Source of the DNA: Streptomyces sp. NBC_01497 | GTDB taxonomy: Bacteria; Actinomycetota; Actinomycetes; Streptomycetales; Streptomycetaceae | Length of the DNA stretch: 64,000 nt | Direction: 5' to 3' | NCBI RefSeq assembly: GCF_036250695.1 | Contig: NZ_CP109427.1 | Location: 4,898,001 to 4,962,000, forward strand | Shown: piece after piece, positions 7,634-16,181 of the stretch | How positions within the stretch are numbered: position 1 is the stretch's first letter | How the letters are laid out: every line of letters starts with the position of its first letter | The notes under the pieces: generated by a model | Told to the model about the DNA's origin: nothing | Database searches by the model: none | Seen by the model: the letters and a program-made list of their open reading frames with translations, nothing else | Position numbers and translations under genes: made by a program

Positions 7634-9274
7634 TCAGGAGCGCGTCACGCGCACGGTGTACTTCCCGCCTGCCGCCTTTGACTCCACCGACACCGTGAGG
7701 TGGTCGTCCTTGTCGGTGAAGCTCTGGCCCGGCTCGTACGTCGCGTCGGAGAGTTCGGCCTGCACGTTCGGCAGCCTCGTACAGCCGCCGCTGTTCTTCG
7801 TGCTGTCGGAGATCGCGACCGGCCCCTGCCCGGTGTCGACCGACGCGTCCACGCGGTAGATCAGCACACCCGGCCGGCACACCGCGTCGTCGTTGCCCGC
7901 GTGGGTCCGTACCTCGACTGCGTACCCGGACTGCCCCGACACCGGGATGAAGATCATCTTTCGGCCGCCCCGAGTCTCCAGCGGTTCCAGTTCCCGTTCG
8001 AGGGTCCCCTTCGAGGAGGCGCAGCTGACCTGGTCGTCGTCGAGCCAGCCGAGCTTCCACTTGTGCCAGCCCAGCAGGTCGTTGTCGGCCCCCCAGTCCT
8101 CGGACATGATGTCCCAGTGGCCGACGGATCCGCCGCCCGCGGTGGTGTAGAGATCGGGCAGTCCGAAGATGTGCCCGTTCTCGTGGGGCAGCACCCTGAA
8201 ACCCGTCTTCTTGTAGGACCCCGAGCCGTCGTCCTGGCGGCTGTAGACAAAGGACGTGTTGGACAGCGGGACCCCGTCCGCGTGCGGGGCGTCCTTGTTG
8301 CCGGAGAACGTCACGGACAGCACGGTGTCCAGCGCCGAGGGCCCCGCGTTCGGCGTCACCAGGATGTTCACGAGGCCGTACTTACTGAAGTCCACGGTCG
8401 GGTCGGCCGTCTTGACGATGTCGTCGACGAGGTGGTGGTACCCGGGCTCGTACGGGGAACCCCGGTTGATCCCGTACGCGCTGAACGCCTTCGGCATGCG
8501 CAGCCAGTGCGTGATGGGCGTCTCGGGTAGGTAGTCGAGACGGCCGTACGAGCTGGTGCGAAACCATGCGGCGGTCTGCGGGAAGAACTCGTGGTACCGC
8601 TCCATCGCGGTGTGCGTGCCCGGTGCGTCCGGGAAGTCGATCATCAGGTTCAGCGCCCGCACCTGCCCGGTCGAGTGGGCGTAGCCCGTGTTGGTGGGCA
8701 GGCCTTCGGACATCTGTACCGCGCTGCCCGCCTTCGAGCTGATCCGGCAGGGGCCGAGCATCGCGTCGCGCTGCGCGGAGCCGGGGCCGGCCGATGCCCG
8801 CGTACCGAAGGGGGACCCGCTCGCGGTGGTCAGGGCGGCGAGCGCGAGCGCCGTCAGGCCGGCGAGGACCCCGGCACGGTGGCGGTGGGTGAGGCGATGG
8901 GCGCCGCGGCGCCCGCGGGATCCGAAGCGGTGCCCGGCGGAAGTCGCCCCGGTGTGGGGTCCGGCGCGGAGCCCACTGCCGAAATCCGGTCCGGCGCGGA
9001 GGCCACCGCCGGAACCCGGACGGGAACGACCGCCGGGCGGGGGAGTGCCGGAAGCGGAGTCCGCGTGTCCCCCGAAGGCCTCGCGCGACCCGGGTGGCCC
9101 GTCATGCTCGGGTGGATCGCCGGCGTCGTGGGGCCCGTCCGTTTCGGCCGGCTCCTGTGACGCGTGCGTGCTGGGCGCTCGATGCGAGGAGAGTTCAGGT
9201 GATCCGTGCTGCTCACGGGGGGTGTGGTGCCCGTTGGATATGCGCGGCCTTCGTATCCGGCGCCTGTGCTGCAT
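7634..9274 (-). CDS. Secreted M6 (immune inhibitor A-like) metalloprotease
   Basis: A 546-residue protein. The zinc site HENGH is at 364-368, followed by FGLPDLY, and GHWDIMS lies downstream where M6 proteases place the Met-turn. A hydrophobic export signal lies unusually deep (about 132-152, RHRAGVLAGLTALALAAL) behind ~125 residues rich in Gly, Pro, His and Arg. No alternative ATG, GTG or TTG occurs between the ATG at 9274 and the signal, so either the long leader is translated or a rare start is used. The role is extracellular proteolysis; the substrate is unknown. Confidence 0.8.
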   Translation of the reverse strand: MQHRRRIRRPRISNGHHTPREQHGSPELSSHRAPSTHASQEPAETDGPHDAGDPPEHDGPPGSREAFGGHADSASGTPPPGGRSRPGSGGGLRAGPDFGSGLRAGPHTGATSAGHRFGSRGRRGAHRLTHRHRAGVLAGLTALALAALTTASGSPFGTRASAGPGSAQRDAMLGPCRISSKAGSAVQMSEGLPTNTGYAHSTGQVRALNLMIDFPDAPGTHTAMERYHEFFPQTAAWFRTSSYGRLDYLPETPITHWLRMPKAFSAYGINRGSPYEPGYHHLVDDIVKTADPTVDFSKYGLVNILVTPNAGPSALDTVLSVTFSGNKDAPHADGVPLSNTSFVYSRQDDGSGSYKKTGFRVLPHENGHIFGLPDLYTTAGGGSVGHWDIMSEDWGADNDLLGWHKWKLGWLDDDQVSCASSKGTLERELEPLETRGGRKMIFIPVSGQSGYAVEVRTHAGNDDAVCRPGVLIYRVDASVDTGQGPVAISDSTKNSGGCTRLPNVQAELSDATYEPGQSFTDKDDHLTVSVESKAAGGKYTVRVTRS

Positions 9275-9391
9275 GCGGTCGCCCTTCGGGTCCGCGGCAG
9301 CCGGCCGTCCTGACTGCTCTCTGTTCGATCACCCTCCGTCCCTCGGCGTGTCGCCGCTCGCTGGGTGCGCCGATCGTGGGTTTCTTGCCGA

Positions 9392-9407
9392 TGTGACCCA
9401 GATCACA
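9392..9407. promoter_or_regulatory. CRP/GlxR-type binding site
   Basis: TGTGACCCAGATCACA is a perfect TGTGA-N6-TCACA palindrome, the site bound by Crp-family regulators in actinobacteria. It lies 118 bp upstream of the M6 protease start and 168 bp upstream of the tetR start. Confidence 0.65.
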
Positions 9408-9426
9408 AATGCACAGGGAAATAACT

Positions 9427-9441
9427 GGGGAGGCCTTCCCC
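9427..9441. promoter_or_regulatory. Candidate TetR operator 1
   Basis: GGGGAGGCCTTCCCC is a 15-bp palindrome with one mismatched pair, and a T precedes it as in operator 2. It is the more symmetric of the pair upstream of the tetR gene. Confidence 0.6.
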
Positions 9442-9466
9442 GTTTGCACGTGTGTCCGCATCAAGT

Positions 9467-9481
9467 GGGGAGGCGATCCCC
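9467..9481. promoter_or_regulatory. Candidate TetR operator 2
   Basis: GGGGAGGCGATCCCC repeats the arms of operator 1. Its centre is exactly 40 bp away, about four helical turns, so both dimers would sit on one face of the DNA. Confidence 0.6.
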
Positions 9482-9574
9482 ATTTACCAGCGGAATACAG
9501 AGAGTGAACGGCGAGTGAGCACGTCCACGATCGCGCCCCCGGCCCCCGGGCCGGGACTGACGAAGAAGGCAGAC

Positions 9575-10240
9575 ATGAAGACCGCTACCCGACCTGGCAC
9601 AGAGGCCGAGGCGCACCGCGTTACGCGGCCGCGCGCCGACGCCCTGCGCAACAGGGAGCGGATCGTGTCGGCTGCCCGTGAGATATTCGTGGAGTTCGGG
9701 CCTGATGCCCCGCTCGACGAGATCGCCCGCCGGGCGGGCATCGGCAATGCCACGCTCTACCGGCACTTCCCCGACCGGTCCGCGCTCCTCGTCGAGGTGG
9801 TGCGGAGCGTCATGTCCCATGCGGCCGAGGCGGCCGAGCGGGCGGATGCGGAGGAGGACGATCCGTTCGCCGCGCTGTGCCGTTTCGTGCACGAGGCGGC
9901 AGACGAGCGGATCGGCGCCCTGTGCACCCTGCTCTCCGGCGACTTCGAACCGCACCGTGCGGATGTGGACGTGGAGCGGCTGCGTCTGACGGGGACGGTC
10001 GAGGCCATGATGGACCGCGCCCGGCAGGCCGGAAGGCTGCGTGCGGACGTGGGACACGGCGATCTGATGGTGGCGCTCGCACAGCTCTCCCGCCCGCTGC
10101 CCGGTTCCGGCTGCCTGAACACCGACCGGTTCACCCACCGGCACCTGCAGCTGTTCCTGGACGGCATGGAAGCTCCTGCCCGGTCCGCTCTGCCCGGCAG
10201 GCCCGCGACTCTGGAGGATCTGCGCCGCGCCAACCCCTGA
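9575..10240 (+). CDS. TetR family transcriptional regulator
   Basis: About 221 residues. The helix-turn-helix reads ALRNRERIVSAAREIFVEFG then LDEIARRAGIGNATLYRHF, typical of TetR repressors; the C-terminal part is the ligand pocket. The ATG at 9575 follows AGAAGG at 5 nt. A GTG at 9515 would add 20 residues with a weaker ribosome site. Two palindromes upstream suggest autoregulation, and the next gene is a DHA2 efflux pump, its likely target. Confidence 0.85.
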   Translation: MKTATRPGTEAEAHRVTRPRADALRNRERIVSAAREIFVEFGPDAPLDEIARRAGIGNATLYRHFPDRSALLVEVVRSVMSHAAEAAERADAEEDDPFAALCRFVHEAADERIGALCTLLSGDFEPHRADVDVERLRLTGTVEAMMDRARQAGRLRADVGHGDLMVALAQLSRPLPGSGCLNTDRFTHRHLQLFLDGMEAPARSALPGRPATLEDLRRANP

Positions 10241-10578
10241 CGCGCCCTGACCCAGAAACTCAGCGAACGCACGAAGCGAACCGAACAGGCCTCGCGCCGA
10301 GGCACTCCCAGCTACTTCCTGTCCGACGTACGACCTCTGTACCGATCCGCCCGTACGGCCCCGGCGGCTCGGCACCCGGCACGGTCCTCCTCCGCGCCGG
10401 TCGGCCGGGCGCCCAGGCGGCTGTGCGCGCGTGTGAGCGCGACAGGCATCGAAGGCCCTGCACTCCGAACACCACGTCACCCGCAGACCGGTGACGACAC
10501 CACATACCTCGTAAGCGCGGCAGCGTCGCCAGGACTTACGTGCGCTCCGTCCTTCCGCATCCTTAGGTGGATACCTCC
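10241..10578. other. Leader region before the DHA2 pump
   Basis: No open frame with coding character was recognised. A short inverted repeat CGTAAG (10510-10515) / CTTACG (10535-10540) lies about 40 bp before the pump gene and could be regulatory. The GGGGA/TCCCC motif found before tetR was not seen here. Confidence 0.4.
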
Positions 10579-12150
10579 ATGTCGAAAACCCTTGAAACCG
10601 GGCCTTCGCGCTCTGTTTCCGATGCCGCGAGCGCGGCGTCCAACCGATGGAAAGCGCTCGTCTTCATCGCACTCGCCCAACTGATGGTCGTGCTCGACGC
10701 GACCATCGTGAACATCGCCCTGCCGCACGCGCAGGTGGACCTGCACATATCCGACGCGAACAAGCAGTGGGTCATCACGGCCTACGCGCTGGCCTTCGGT
10801 GGCCTGCTCCTGTTCGGCGGGCGCATCGGTGACCTGTGGGGACGCAAGCGCGCCTTCGTCATCGGTCTGTTCGGCTTCGCCGCGGCATCCGCGATCGGTG
10901 GCGCAGCGGTCAACGAGGCGATGCTGCTCAGCTCGCGTGCCGCACAGGGCGTCTTCGGCGCGCTGCTCGCGCCGGCGGCCCTGTCGCTGCTGGCGACGAC
11001 CTTCACGGACCCGAAGGAGCGCGCCAAGGCGTTCGGCATCTTCGGTGCCATCGCGGGCGGCGGCGGCGCCGTCGGCCTGCTGCTCGGCGGCTTCCTCACC
11101 GAGTACCTGGACTGGCGCTGGACGTTCTTCGTGAACATCCCGTTCGCGATCATCGCCGCGCTCGGCGCGTTCTTCGTGATCAAGGAGCCCGCGGGCGGCC
11201 GCAACCGCAACCCGCTGGACATCCCCGGCGTCATCCTGGCCACACTGGGCCTGGTCTCGCTGGTGTACGGCTTCACCCGCGCCGAGTCCAGCGGCTGGTC
11301 CAACCCGGTCACCATCGGTCTGTTCGTCGCGACGGTCGTCCTGCTGGCCGCCTTCGCGCTCGTCGAGTCGAAGGTCAAGGCCCCGCTCCTGCCGCTGCGT
11401 GTGATCACCGACCGCAACCGTGCCGGCGTCTACTCCTCGCTGGGCCTCGCCATCATCGGCATGTTCGGGCTGTTCCTCTTCCTGACCTACTACCTGCAGG
11501 TCGTCCAGGGGTACTCGGCGGTCAAGACCGGCTTCGCGTTCCTGCCCATGGTCGTTTCCATGATCACCGGCTCCACGCAGATCGGTGCCCGGCTCATGAA
11601 CAGGGTGCCCGCGCGGGTGCTGATGGGCCCCGGCTTCGTCGCCGCGGCGGTCGGCATGCTGCTGCTCACGCGCCTGGAAGTCGGCTCCTCGTACGCGGGC
11701 GTCGTCCTGCCCGGCATGATCCTGCTCGGCCTCGGCATGGGTACGGCGTTCATGCCGGCCATGTCCCTCGCGACCTACGGCATCGAGCCGCGTGACGCGG
11801 GCGTCGCCTCGGCGATGGTGAACACGTCGCAGCAGGTCGGTGGCGCCATCGGTACGGCGCTGCTGAACACGATCGCGGCCTCGGCCACGGGTACGTTCCT
11901 CGCCTCGCACCACGCCGCTGCCGCGGCCGGTGCGGCGGGCCAGAAGCTGGTCCAGGCGCAGGGCCTCGTGCACGGGTACACGTCCGCCATCTGGGTCGCT
12001 GTCGCCATCCTCGCCGTGGCCGCGTTCATCGCGCTCACCGCGATCAACGCGGGACGTCCGAACATGACCACGGTCACTTCCACCGGCTCCGGCAAGGACG
12101 CCGACGGCCTGACCGAGGACGAGGTGCAGCTGCCGGTCGCCATGCACTGA
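10579..12150 (+). CDS. DHA2 family MFS efflux transporter (EmrB/QacA type)
   Basis: A 523-residue, 14-TM transporter. It has QLMVVLDATIVNIALP in helix 1, GGRIGDLWGRKR (motif A) after helix 2, and an antiporter motif C-like GAIAGGGGAVGLLLGG in helix 5. It should export drugs in exchange for protons. The ATG at 10579 follows AGGTGG at 9 nt; a GTG four codons upstream is possible. It is the probable target of the adjacent TetR protein. Confidence 0.9.
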   Translation: MSKTLETGPSRSVSDAASAASNRWKALVFIALAQLMVVLDATIVNIALPHAQVDLHISDANKQWVITAYALAFGGLLLFGGRIGDLWGRKRAFVIGLFGFAAASAIGGAAVNEAMLLSSRAAQGVFGALLAPAALSLLATTFTDPKERAKAFGIFGAIAGGGGAVGLLLGGFLTEYLDWRWTFFVNIPFAIIAALGAFFVIKEPAGGRNRNPLDIPGVILATLGLVSLVYGFTRAESSGWSNPVTIGLFVATVVLLAAFALVESKVKAPLLPLRVITDRNRAGVYSSLGLAIIGMFGLFLFLTYYLQVVQGYSAVKTGFAFLPMVVSMITGSTQIGARLMNRVPARVLMGPGFVAAAVGMLLLTRLEVGSSYAGVVLPGMILLGLGMGTAFMPAMSLATYGIEPRDAGVASAMVNTSQQVGGAIGTALLNTIAASATGTFLASHHAAAAAGAAGQKLVQAQGLVHGYTSAIWVAVAILAVAAFIALTAINAGRPNMTTVTSTGSGKDADGLTEDEVQLPVAMH

Positions 12151-12268
12151 CCCGCTGACCCGCAAGGGGATTCGGGAGAACAGGGGACCCGGCGGCCGCG
12201 CCGAAGGGCGGGGGGCGCGCCGGGTCCGCACCCGAGGGTGGCAACGGACGGACACCCGCCGCTGAGAA

Positions 12269-12306
12269 TCCGCCCCGGCACCGCGACATCGCGGTGCCGG
12301 GGCGGA
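12269..12306. terminator. Strong hairpin terminator
   Basis: Arms TCCGCCCCGGCACCGCG and CGCGGTGCCGGGGCGGA form a perfect 17-bp stem with a 4-nt loop (ACAT). It serves the DHA2 gene and probably the convergent marR gene. Confidence 0.85.
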
Positions 12307-12456
12307 AGCATGTCAGAAGGGGGATCCGCTGCGGCGGAGGGTGGGACCGGGGCCCGGCACACCCGCCCGCCGCCCCCGCGCTGCCCATCCGCAGGGGAGA
12401 CGGCCGGTGGCAGCCGGCGGGCGGCAGGCGGCCAGGGAAAGCAGGCTCTCCGACCC

Positions 12457-12506
12457 GGATGCCGGATCGGATGCCAGGTGCCAGGTGGCGGATGCCAGAT
12501 GCCCGG
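12457..12506. repeat. Short GGATGCC(A/G)G near-repeats
   Basis: Three GGATGCC copies are mixed with GGTGCCAGGTGGC-type variants over 50 bp, just outside the 3' end of the marR gene. The repeat is simple and imperfect; no function is evident. Confidence 0.55.
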
Positions 12507-12532
12507 CACGAGTGTGCGGGCGGGCGTCCGGT

Positions 12533-13048
12533 TCAGCGGCGCCAGGGGAGGTCCGCGCCGGTACCCTCCGGCTCCAGACCCGTGGCCATCACCCGCATGA
12601 TCTCGCCGAGCTGCGTGACCTGCTCCGGGCTGAGCCGGTCGAAGATGGCCTGCCGTACGGCGGATACGTGGTCGGGCGCCGACGCACGCAGCTTCTCCCG
12701 TCCGCTCTCCGTCAGACGGGCGATCTGGCCCCGCTTGTCCGAGGGGCACTCCTCACGGCCGACCCATCCGCTCGCCTCCAGCCGGGCCACCGCGTGCGAG
12801 AGGCGGGACCTGGTGATCTTCACGCCCTTCGCCAGCTCGGTCATCCGCAGCGCCATGTCCGGCGCCTGCGAGAGGTGGACGAGCAGCGCGTAGTAGATGT
12901 GGGGCATCCCGGCGTCCCGCTGCAGCCGGCGGTCCAGATGGTCCTCCAGCAGCAGCGTGCCGTGCAGGTACGACTGCCAGACCCGCTGCTCCTCGTCGCT
13001 GAGCCAGCGTGGCCCTTCGTCACCCTGCGGGGCGGATGGGGTCGTCAT
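12533..13048 (-). CDS. MarR family transcriptional regulator
   Basis: A 171-residue winged-helix protein: WLSDEEQRVWQSYLHG at the dimer helix, MTELAKGVKITRSRLSHAVARLEASGWV as the recognition region and PSDKRGQIARLTESG as the wing. It is divergent from the LigB-type dioxygenase, which is probably its target. The ATG at 13048 gives the usual family start; an in-frame ATG at 13066 lies inside the TTGA-repeat control DNA. Confidence 0.85.
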   Translation of the reverse strand: MTTPSAPQGDEGPRWLSDEEQRVWQSYLHGTLLLEDHLDRRLQRDAGMPHIYYALLVHLSQAPDMALRMTELAKGVKITRSRLSHAVARLEASGWVGREECPSDKRGQIARLTESGREKLRASAPDHVSAVRQAIFDRLSPEQVTQLGEIMRVMATGLEPEGTGADLPWRR

Positions 13049-13065
13049 GAACAAGAGCCTACCCA

Positions 13066-13128
13066 TTCTTGAATCTTGAACCAGATGGCGCTAATCTGAC
13101 GCATTACTTGAGGATTCAAAGACTTGAG
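13066..13128. promoter_or_regulatory. Cluster of TTGA/TCAA half-sites (candidate MarR operator)
   Basis: TTCTTGAATCTTGAA (13066-13080) and a second block (13105-13128) containing TTGA-GGAT-TCAA and a further CTTGAG lie in the divergent region between marR and the dioxygenase gene. AT-rich inverted TTGA/TCAA elements are typical of MarR-family operators. Confidence 0.55.
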
Positions 13129-13300
13129 CCCGGGTGGCACCTCCTGAGACGGTCCCGACGTCGTGCAACCACGACAGTGCGTCCCGATCGCCACTTCGGC
13201 CCCCCGGCTCGAACGTCGGGCCGCCCCCGGCTCCATCCGGACCGTCGGCCTCCATCGGATCCCGGCGAATCCGCCGTATCCCCCGAGAGGGAGCACATCC

Positions 13301-14077
13301 ATGACGACAGCCGCCGAGCGCATGCCCGCTCTCTACCTCTCGCATGGCGCGCCGCCACTCGCAGACGACCCCGTATGGCCTCGTGAGCTGGCCGCCTGGT
13401 CCGCCGACCTGCCCCGGCCGACGGCGATCCTGATGGTCTCCGCGCACTGGGAGGAAGCCCCGCTCGCACTCAGCGCGACGACCACGGTCCCGCTGGTCTA
13501 CGACTTCTGGGGATTCCCCGAGCGCTACTACCAGGTGCGCTACGGAGCTCCGGGCGCACCCGCCCTCGCCGACTCCGTCCGCAAACTCCTGCGCGGCGCG
13601 GGGATGCCCGTACAGGACGTGCCGGACCGGGGCCTGGACCACGGTGCGTACGTACCGCTGAAGGAGATGTTCCCGGACGCCGACATCCCCGTGCTCCAGA
13701 TCTCCCTGCCCACCCTCGACCCGCGGAAGTTGCTGGAGGTGGGCCGCAGGCTCGCGCCGCTGCGCGACGAGGGCGTGCTCATCGTCGGGAGCGGCTTCTT
13801 CACGCACAACCTCGCGGCGCTGCGGCAGGAAGGTCTGCCCTCCTGGTCCGTCGAGTTCGACGACTGGGGCAACCGGGCGCTCCTCGATCAGGACATCGAC
13901 GCTCTGCTCGACTTCGAACACAAGGCGCCCGCGGGCAGGCTGGCCCACCCGAGGACGGAGCACTTCGCGCCGCTGTTCGTGACGCTGGGCGCGGCCGAGG
14001 ACGATCTGGGCAGTGGCCGCAGCGTGATCGACGGCTTCTGGATGGGCCTGGCGAAGCGCTCGGTCCAGTACGGCTGA
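13301..14077 (+). CDS. LigB-type extradiol ring-cleavage dioxygenase (DODA family)
   Basis: A 258-residue protein of the 4,5-DOPA dioxygenase-like class. Conserved metal and catalytic histidines are visible at H15 (LSHGAPP), H49 (SAHWEE), H114 (GLDHGAY), H169 (FFTHN) and H221 (TEHFAPLF). Such enzymes open catechol-type rings; in bacteria many stand-alone members next to MarR/HxlR regulators respond to quinones. The ATG follows GAGAGGGAG. Its expression is likely controlled by the divergent MarR gene. Confidence 0.85.
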   Translation: MTTAAERMPALYLSHGAPPLADDPVWPRELAAWSADLPRPTAILMVSAHWEEAPLALSATTTVPLVYDFWGFPERYYQVRYGAPGAPALADSVRKLLRGAGMPVQDVPDRGLDHGAYVPLKEMFPDADIPVLQISLPTLDPRKLLEVGRRLAPLRDEGVLIVGSGFFTHNLAALRQEGLPSWSVEFDDWGNRALLDQDIDALLDFEHKAPAGRLAHPRTEHFAPLFVTLGAAEDDLGSGRSVIDGFWMGLAKRSVQYG

Positions 14078-14209
14078 GCGGACGGCGCGGACGTCGCGGA
14101 CGGAGCGCATGGAGCGGACGGAGCGGACGCCCGCGGCCCGGGCCCGGGCCGGGGGTCGGCGTCACCCCCGCCCACCCCTGACGGGGCGGCTCCGGCACGC
14201 CTGACCGGG

Positions 14210-14764
14210 CTACGCGGTCTCCGCCGTCGCGTCCCCTCGTCGCTCGCCGAGGGGCTTCTCGTACCAGGCGACGTCCCAGTACGTCCCGAACTTCCGGCCG
14301 ACTTCCTCGTACGTGCCGACGTGCCGGAACCCGAACCGCTCGTGCAGGCGCACCGACGCCTCGTTGGGCTGGGTGACGCCAGCGTACGCGCGGTTCAGGT
14401 CCTCGCCCGCGAGCGCCTCGAAGAGGGCTTCGTACAGGAGCGTCCCGATACCGCGTCCCTTCGCCTCGGGCGAGCAGTAGACGCTCACTTCCACGGACGT
14501 GGAGTAGGCGGCCTTCGGGCGGAAGGGACTGCTCGTCGCGTATCCGAGAATTCGGGCAGACAGGGCATCCTGAGCAACCAGCAGCCGGTGCGGTCCGTCT
14601 TCAGGATGGGAGCGCAGCCATTCGATGCGTCCTTCGGGAGTGAAAGTGACCGTGTCGAACGTTATGGGTGTGTCGAGGACGTAGTGGTTGTAGATGTCCA
14701 CGAGTGCCTGAATGTCGGCCTCGATGCCGGGCCTGACCTGCACCTCTGGTGATGCGTTGAGCAT
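14210..14764 (-). CDS. Phosphinothricin/methionine-sulfoximine acetyltransferase-like GNAT
   Basis: A 184-residue GNAT of the Pat/Bar/YncA group. It shows the family's IYNHYV segment, SVYCSPEAKGRGIGTLLYEALF (acetyl-CoA loop) and AYAGVTQPNEASVRLHERFGFRHVG. Homologues acetylate glutamate analogues such as phosphinothricin or methionine sulfoximine. A bialaphos-resistance-type gene beside hrdD is, as I recall, known in other Streptomyces. The ATG at 14764 follows GAGAGGGGG. It is divergent from hrdD. Confidence 0.8.
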   Translation of the reverse strand: MLNASPEVQVRPGIEADIQALVDIYNHYVLDTPITFDTVTFTPEGRIEWLRSHPEDGPHRLLVAQDALSARILGYATSSPFRPKAAYSTSVEVSVYCSPEAKGRGIGTLLYEALFEALAGEDLNRAYAGVTQPNEASVRLHERFGFRHVGTYEEVGRKFGTYWDVAWYEKPLGERRGDATAETA

Positions 14765-14928
14765 GGTTCCCCCTCTCGGGGACCCCAGCGTAGCCCGACA
14801 GGGTACTGCATGATCACGAAAATGGTGGACGGCATGGGAATTCTGTCCGGATTCCACGCGTTCTTACCGTCGGAAGCAGGGCACCCGAACGGGTGTCGCG
14901 ACCCACTCAGTCCAGCAAGGGAGCTCGC

Positions 14929-15924
14929 ATGGCAACCCGTGCCGTCGCCCGTCGCACTGCCTCGCGCGGAACGACCCAGGCGAACAGTGTTCGCGCTACT
15001 GGCGGGGAGATCGCCGACCGCGACCTGGTCGGCATGTACCTCGACGAGATCGCGCGGACGCCGCTGCTCGACGCCGCAAAGGAAGTCGAGCTGTCGCAGA
15101 CCATCGAAGCAGGAGTTTACGCAGGTCAGATCCTCGACGGCGAGATCACGAGCGACGCGGGCGGTGCGTCCCGTGAGGAGCTTGAGACGCTGGTGACCGA
15201 CGGCGAGCGCGCAAAGGACGTCTTCATCCGCTCCAACCTCCGCCTCGTGGTCGCGGTGGCGCGGCGTTACCCGCGCAGCGGCCTCCCCCTGCTCGACCTG
15301 ATCCAGGAGGGCAACGCGGGACTGGTGCGAGCGGTCGAGAAGTTCGACTACGCGAAGGGCTTCAAGTTCTCCACGTACGCGACGTGGTGGATCAGGCAGG
15401 CGATCACCCGGTCGATAGCCGACCAGTCACGGACGATCCGGCTGCCCGTGCACCTGGTGGAGGAGCTCGGCAGGATCCGCCGCGTCCAGCGCGAGTTCAA
15501 CCGTGAGAACGGCAGGGACCCCGAACCCGCGGAGGTCGCCGTCGAGCTGGCGTCGACGCCGGAGCGGGTCAACGACGTCCTGGACTGGGCCCGCGACCCG
15601 GTGAGCCTGAACATGTCGGTCGACGACGAGGGCGACACGCAGTTCGGTGATCTCCTGGAGGACACCTCGGCGGTCTCCCCGGAGCAGTCCGTGCTGACGC
15701 TGCTGCGCAGCGAGGAGCTGGAGGACCTGATCGGCAGGCTCGACCAGCGCACGGCGTCCATCATCAAGATGCGGTACGGCATCGAGGACGGCCGCGAGCG
15801 TACCCTGACAGAGGTGGGCAAGGAGCACGGCCTCACGCGAGAGCGGATCCGCCAGATCGAGAAGCACGCGCTGCTCGAACTGAAGAAAATGGCGAGGGAC
15901 ACGGGCTTCGACGCGGCGGCGTGA
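14929..15924 (+). CDS. hrdD: RNA polymerase sigma factor HrdD (group 2 sigma-70)
   Basis: A 331-residue sigma-70. Region 1.2 reads DLVGMYLDEIARTPLL, region 2 LRLVVAVARRYPRSGLPLLDLIQEGNAGLVRAVEKFDY with FSTYATWWIRQAITRSI, and region 4 ends RERIRQIEKHALLELKK. The N-terminus MATRAVARR and C-terminus ARDTGFDAAA match my memory of HrdD from S. coelicolor. It lacks the long N-terminal region of the principal factor HrdB and is the expected non-essential paralogue. The ATG at 14929 was preferred to a frame opening 36 nt earlier, since known HrdD begins there. Confidence 0.92.
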   Translation: MATRAVARRTASRGTTQANSVRATGGEIADRDLVGMYLDEIARTPLLDAAKEVELSQTIEAGVYAGQILDGEITSDAGGASREELETLVTDGERAKDVFIRSNLRLVVAVARRYPRSGLPLLDLIQEGNAGLVRAVEKFDYAKGFKFSTYATWWIRQAITRSIADQSRTIRLPVHLVEELGRIRRVQREFNRENGRDPEPAEVAVELASTPERVNDVLDWARDPVSLNMSVDDEGDTQFGDLLEDTSAVSPEQSVLTLLRSEELEDLIGRLDQRTASIIKMRYGIEDGRERTLTEVGKEHGLTRERIRQIEKHALLELKKMARDTGFDAAA

Positions 15925-15989
15925 CGCAAGGGCCCAATACCCGTAGGGTCACCTACGAAGCGGCGGGCCCACTCGCCGCCCCCAAGAAC

Positions 15990-16025
15990 GAGCCCCGGTG
16001 CCAACCCCCCCAGGCGCCGGGGCTC
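15990..16025. terminator. hrdD terminator
   Basis: Arms GAGCCCCGGTGCC and GGCGCCGGGGCTC pair over 13 bp (one G-U) around a C-rich loop. It lies between hrdD and the convergent WYL gene, so it can serve both. Confidence 0.8.
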
Positions 16026-16181
16026 TCCCATGCCTGGATGCCGCCGCCCGCGGCAGCGCCCGGCCCGGGCACCCGTTTCAGGCGTCCCGCGGGCCGAGCT
16101 CCGGGGCTCGGGCCCGGATGCGAGCCGGAGCCGGGTGGCACGGACGCTTTGTGCCTCCCACGATCCGTCGGTGCGCGGAGC

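Larger units (their letters stand above)
9275..9574. promoter_or_regulatory. Divergent control region between protease and tetR
   Basis: This 300-bp region contains a CRP-type palindrome near the protease side and two GGGGA/TCCCC palindromes near the tetR side, each annotated separately. No sigma-70-type promoter with good spacing was seen. Confidence 0.6.
12151..12532. other. Intergenic region between convergent genes
   Basis: It holds a strong bidirectional terminator (12269-12306). Close to the marR end lies a patch of near-repeats of GGATGCC(A/G)G (about 12457-12506). No gene was seen. Confidence 0.6.

Noticed and set aside
14078..14135. GCGGACG/GGAGCG near-repeats behind the dioxygenase gene
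   Set aside because: A simple low-complexity tract in non-coding DNA with no clear unit length; not reported as a feature.
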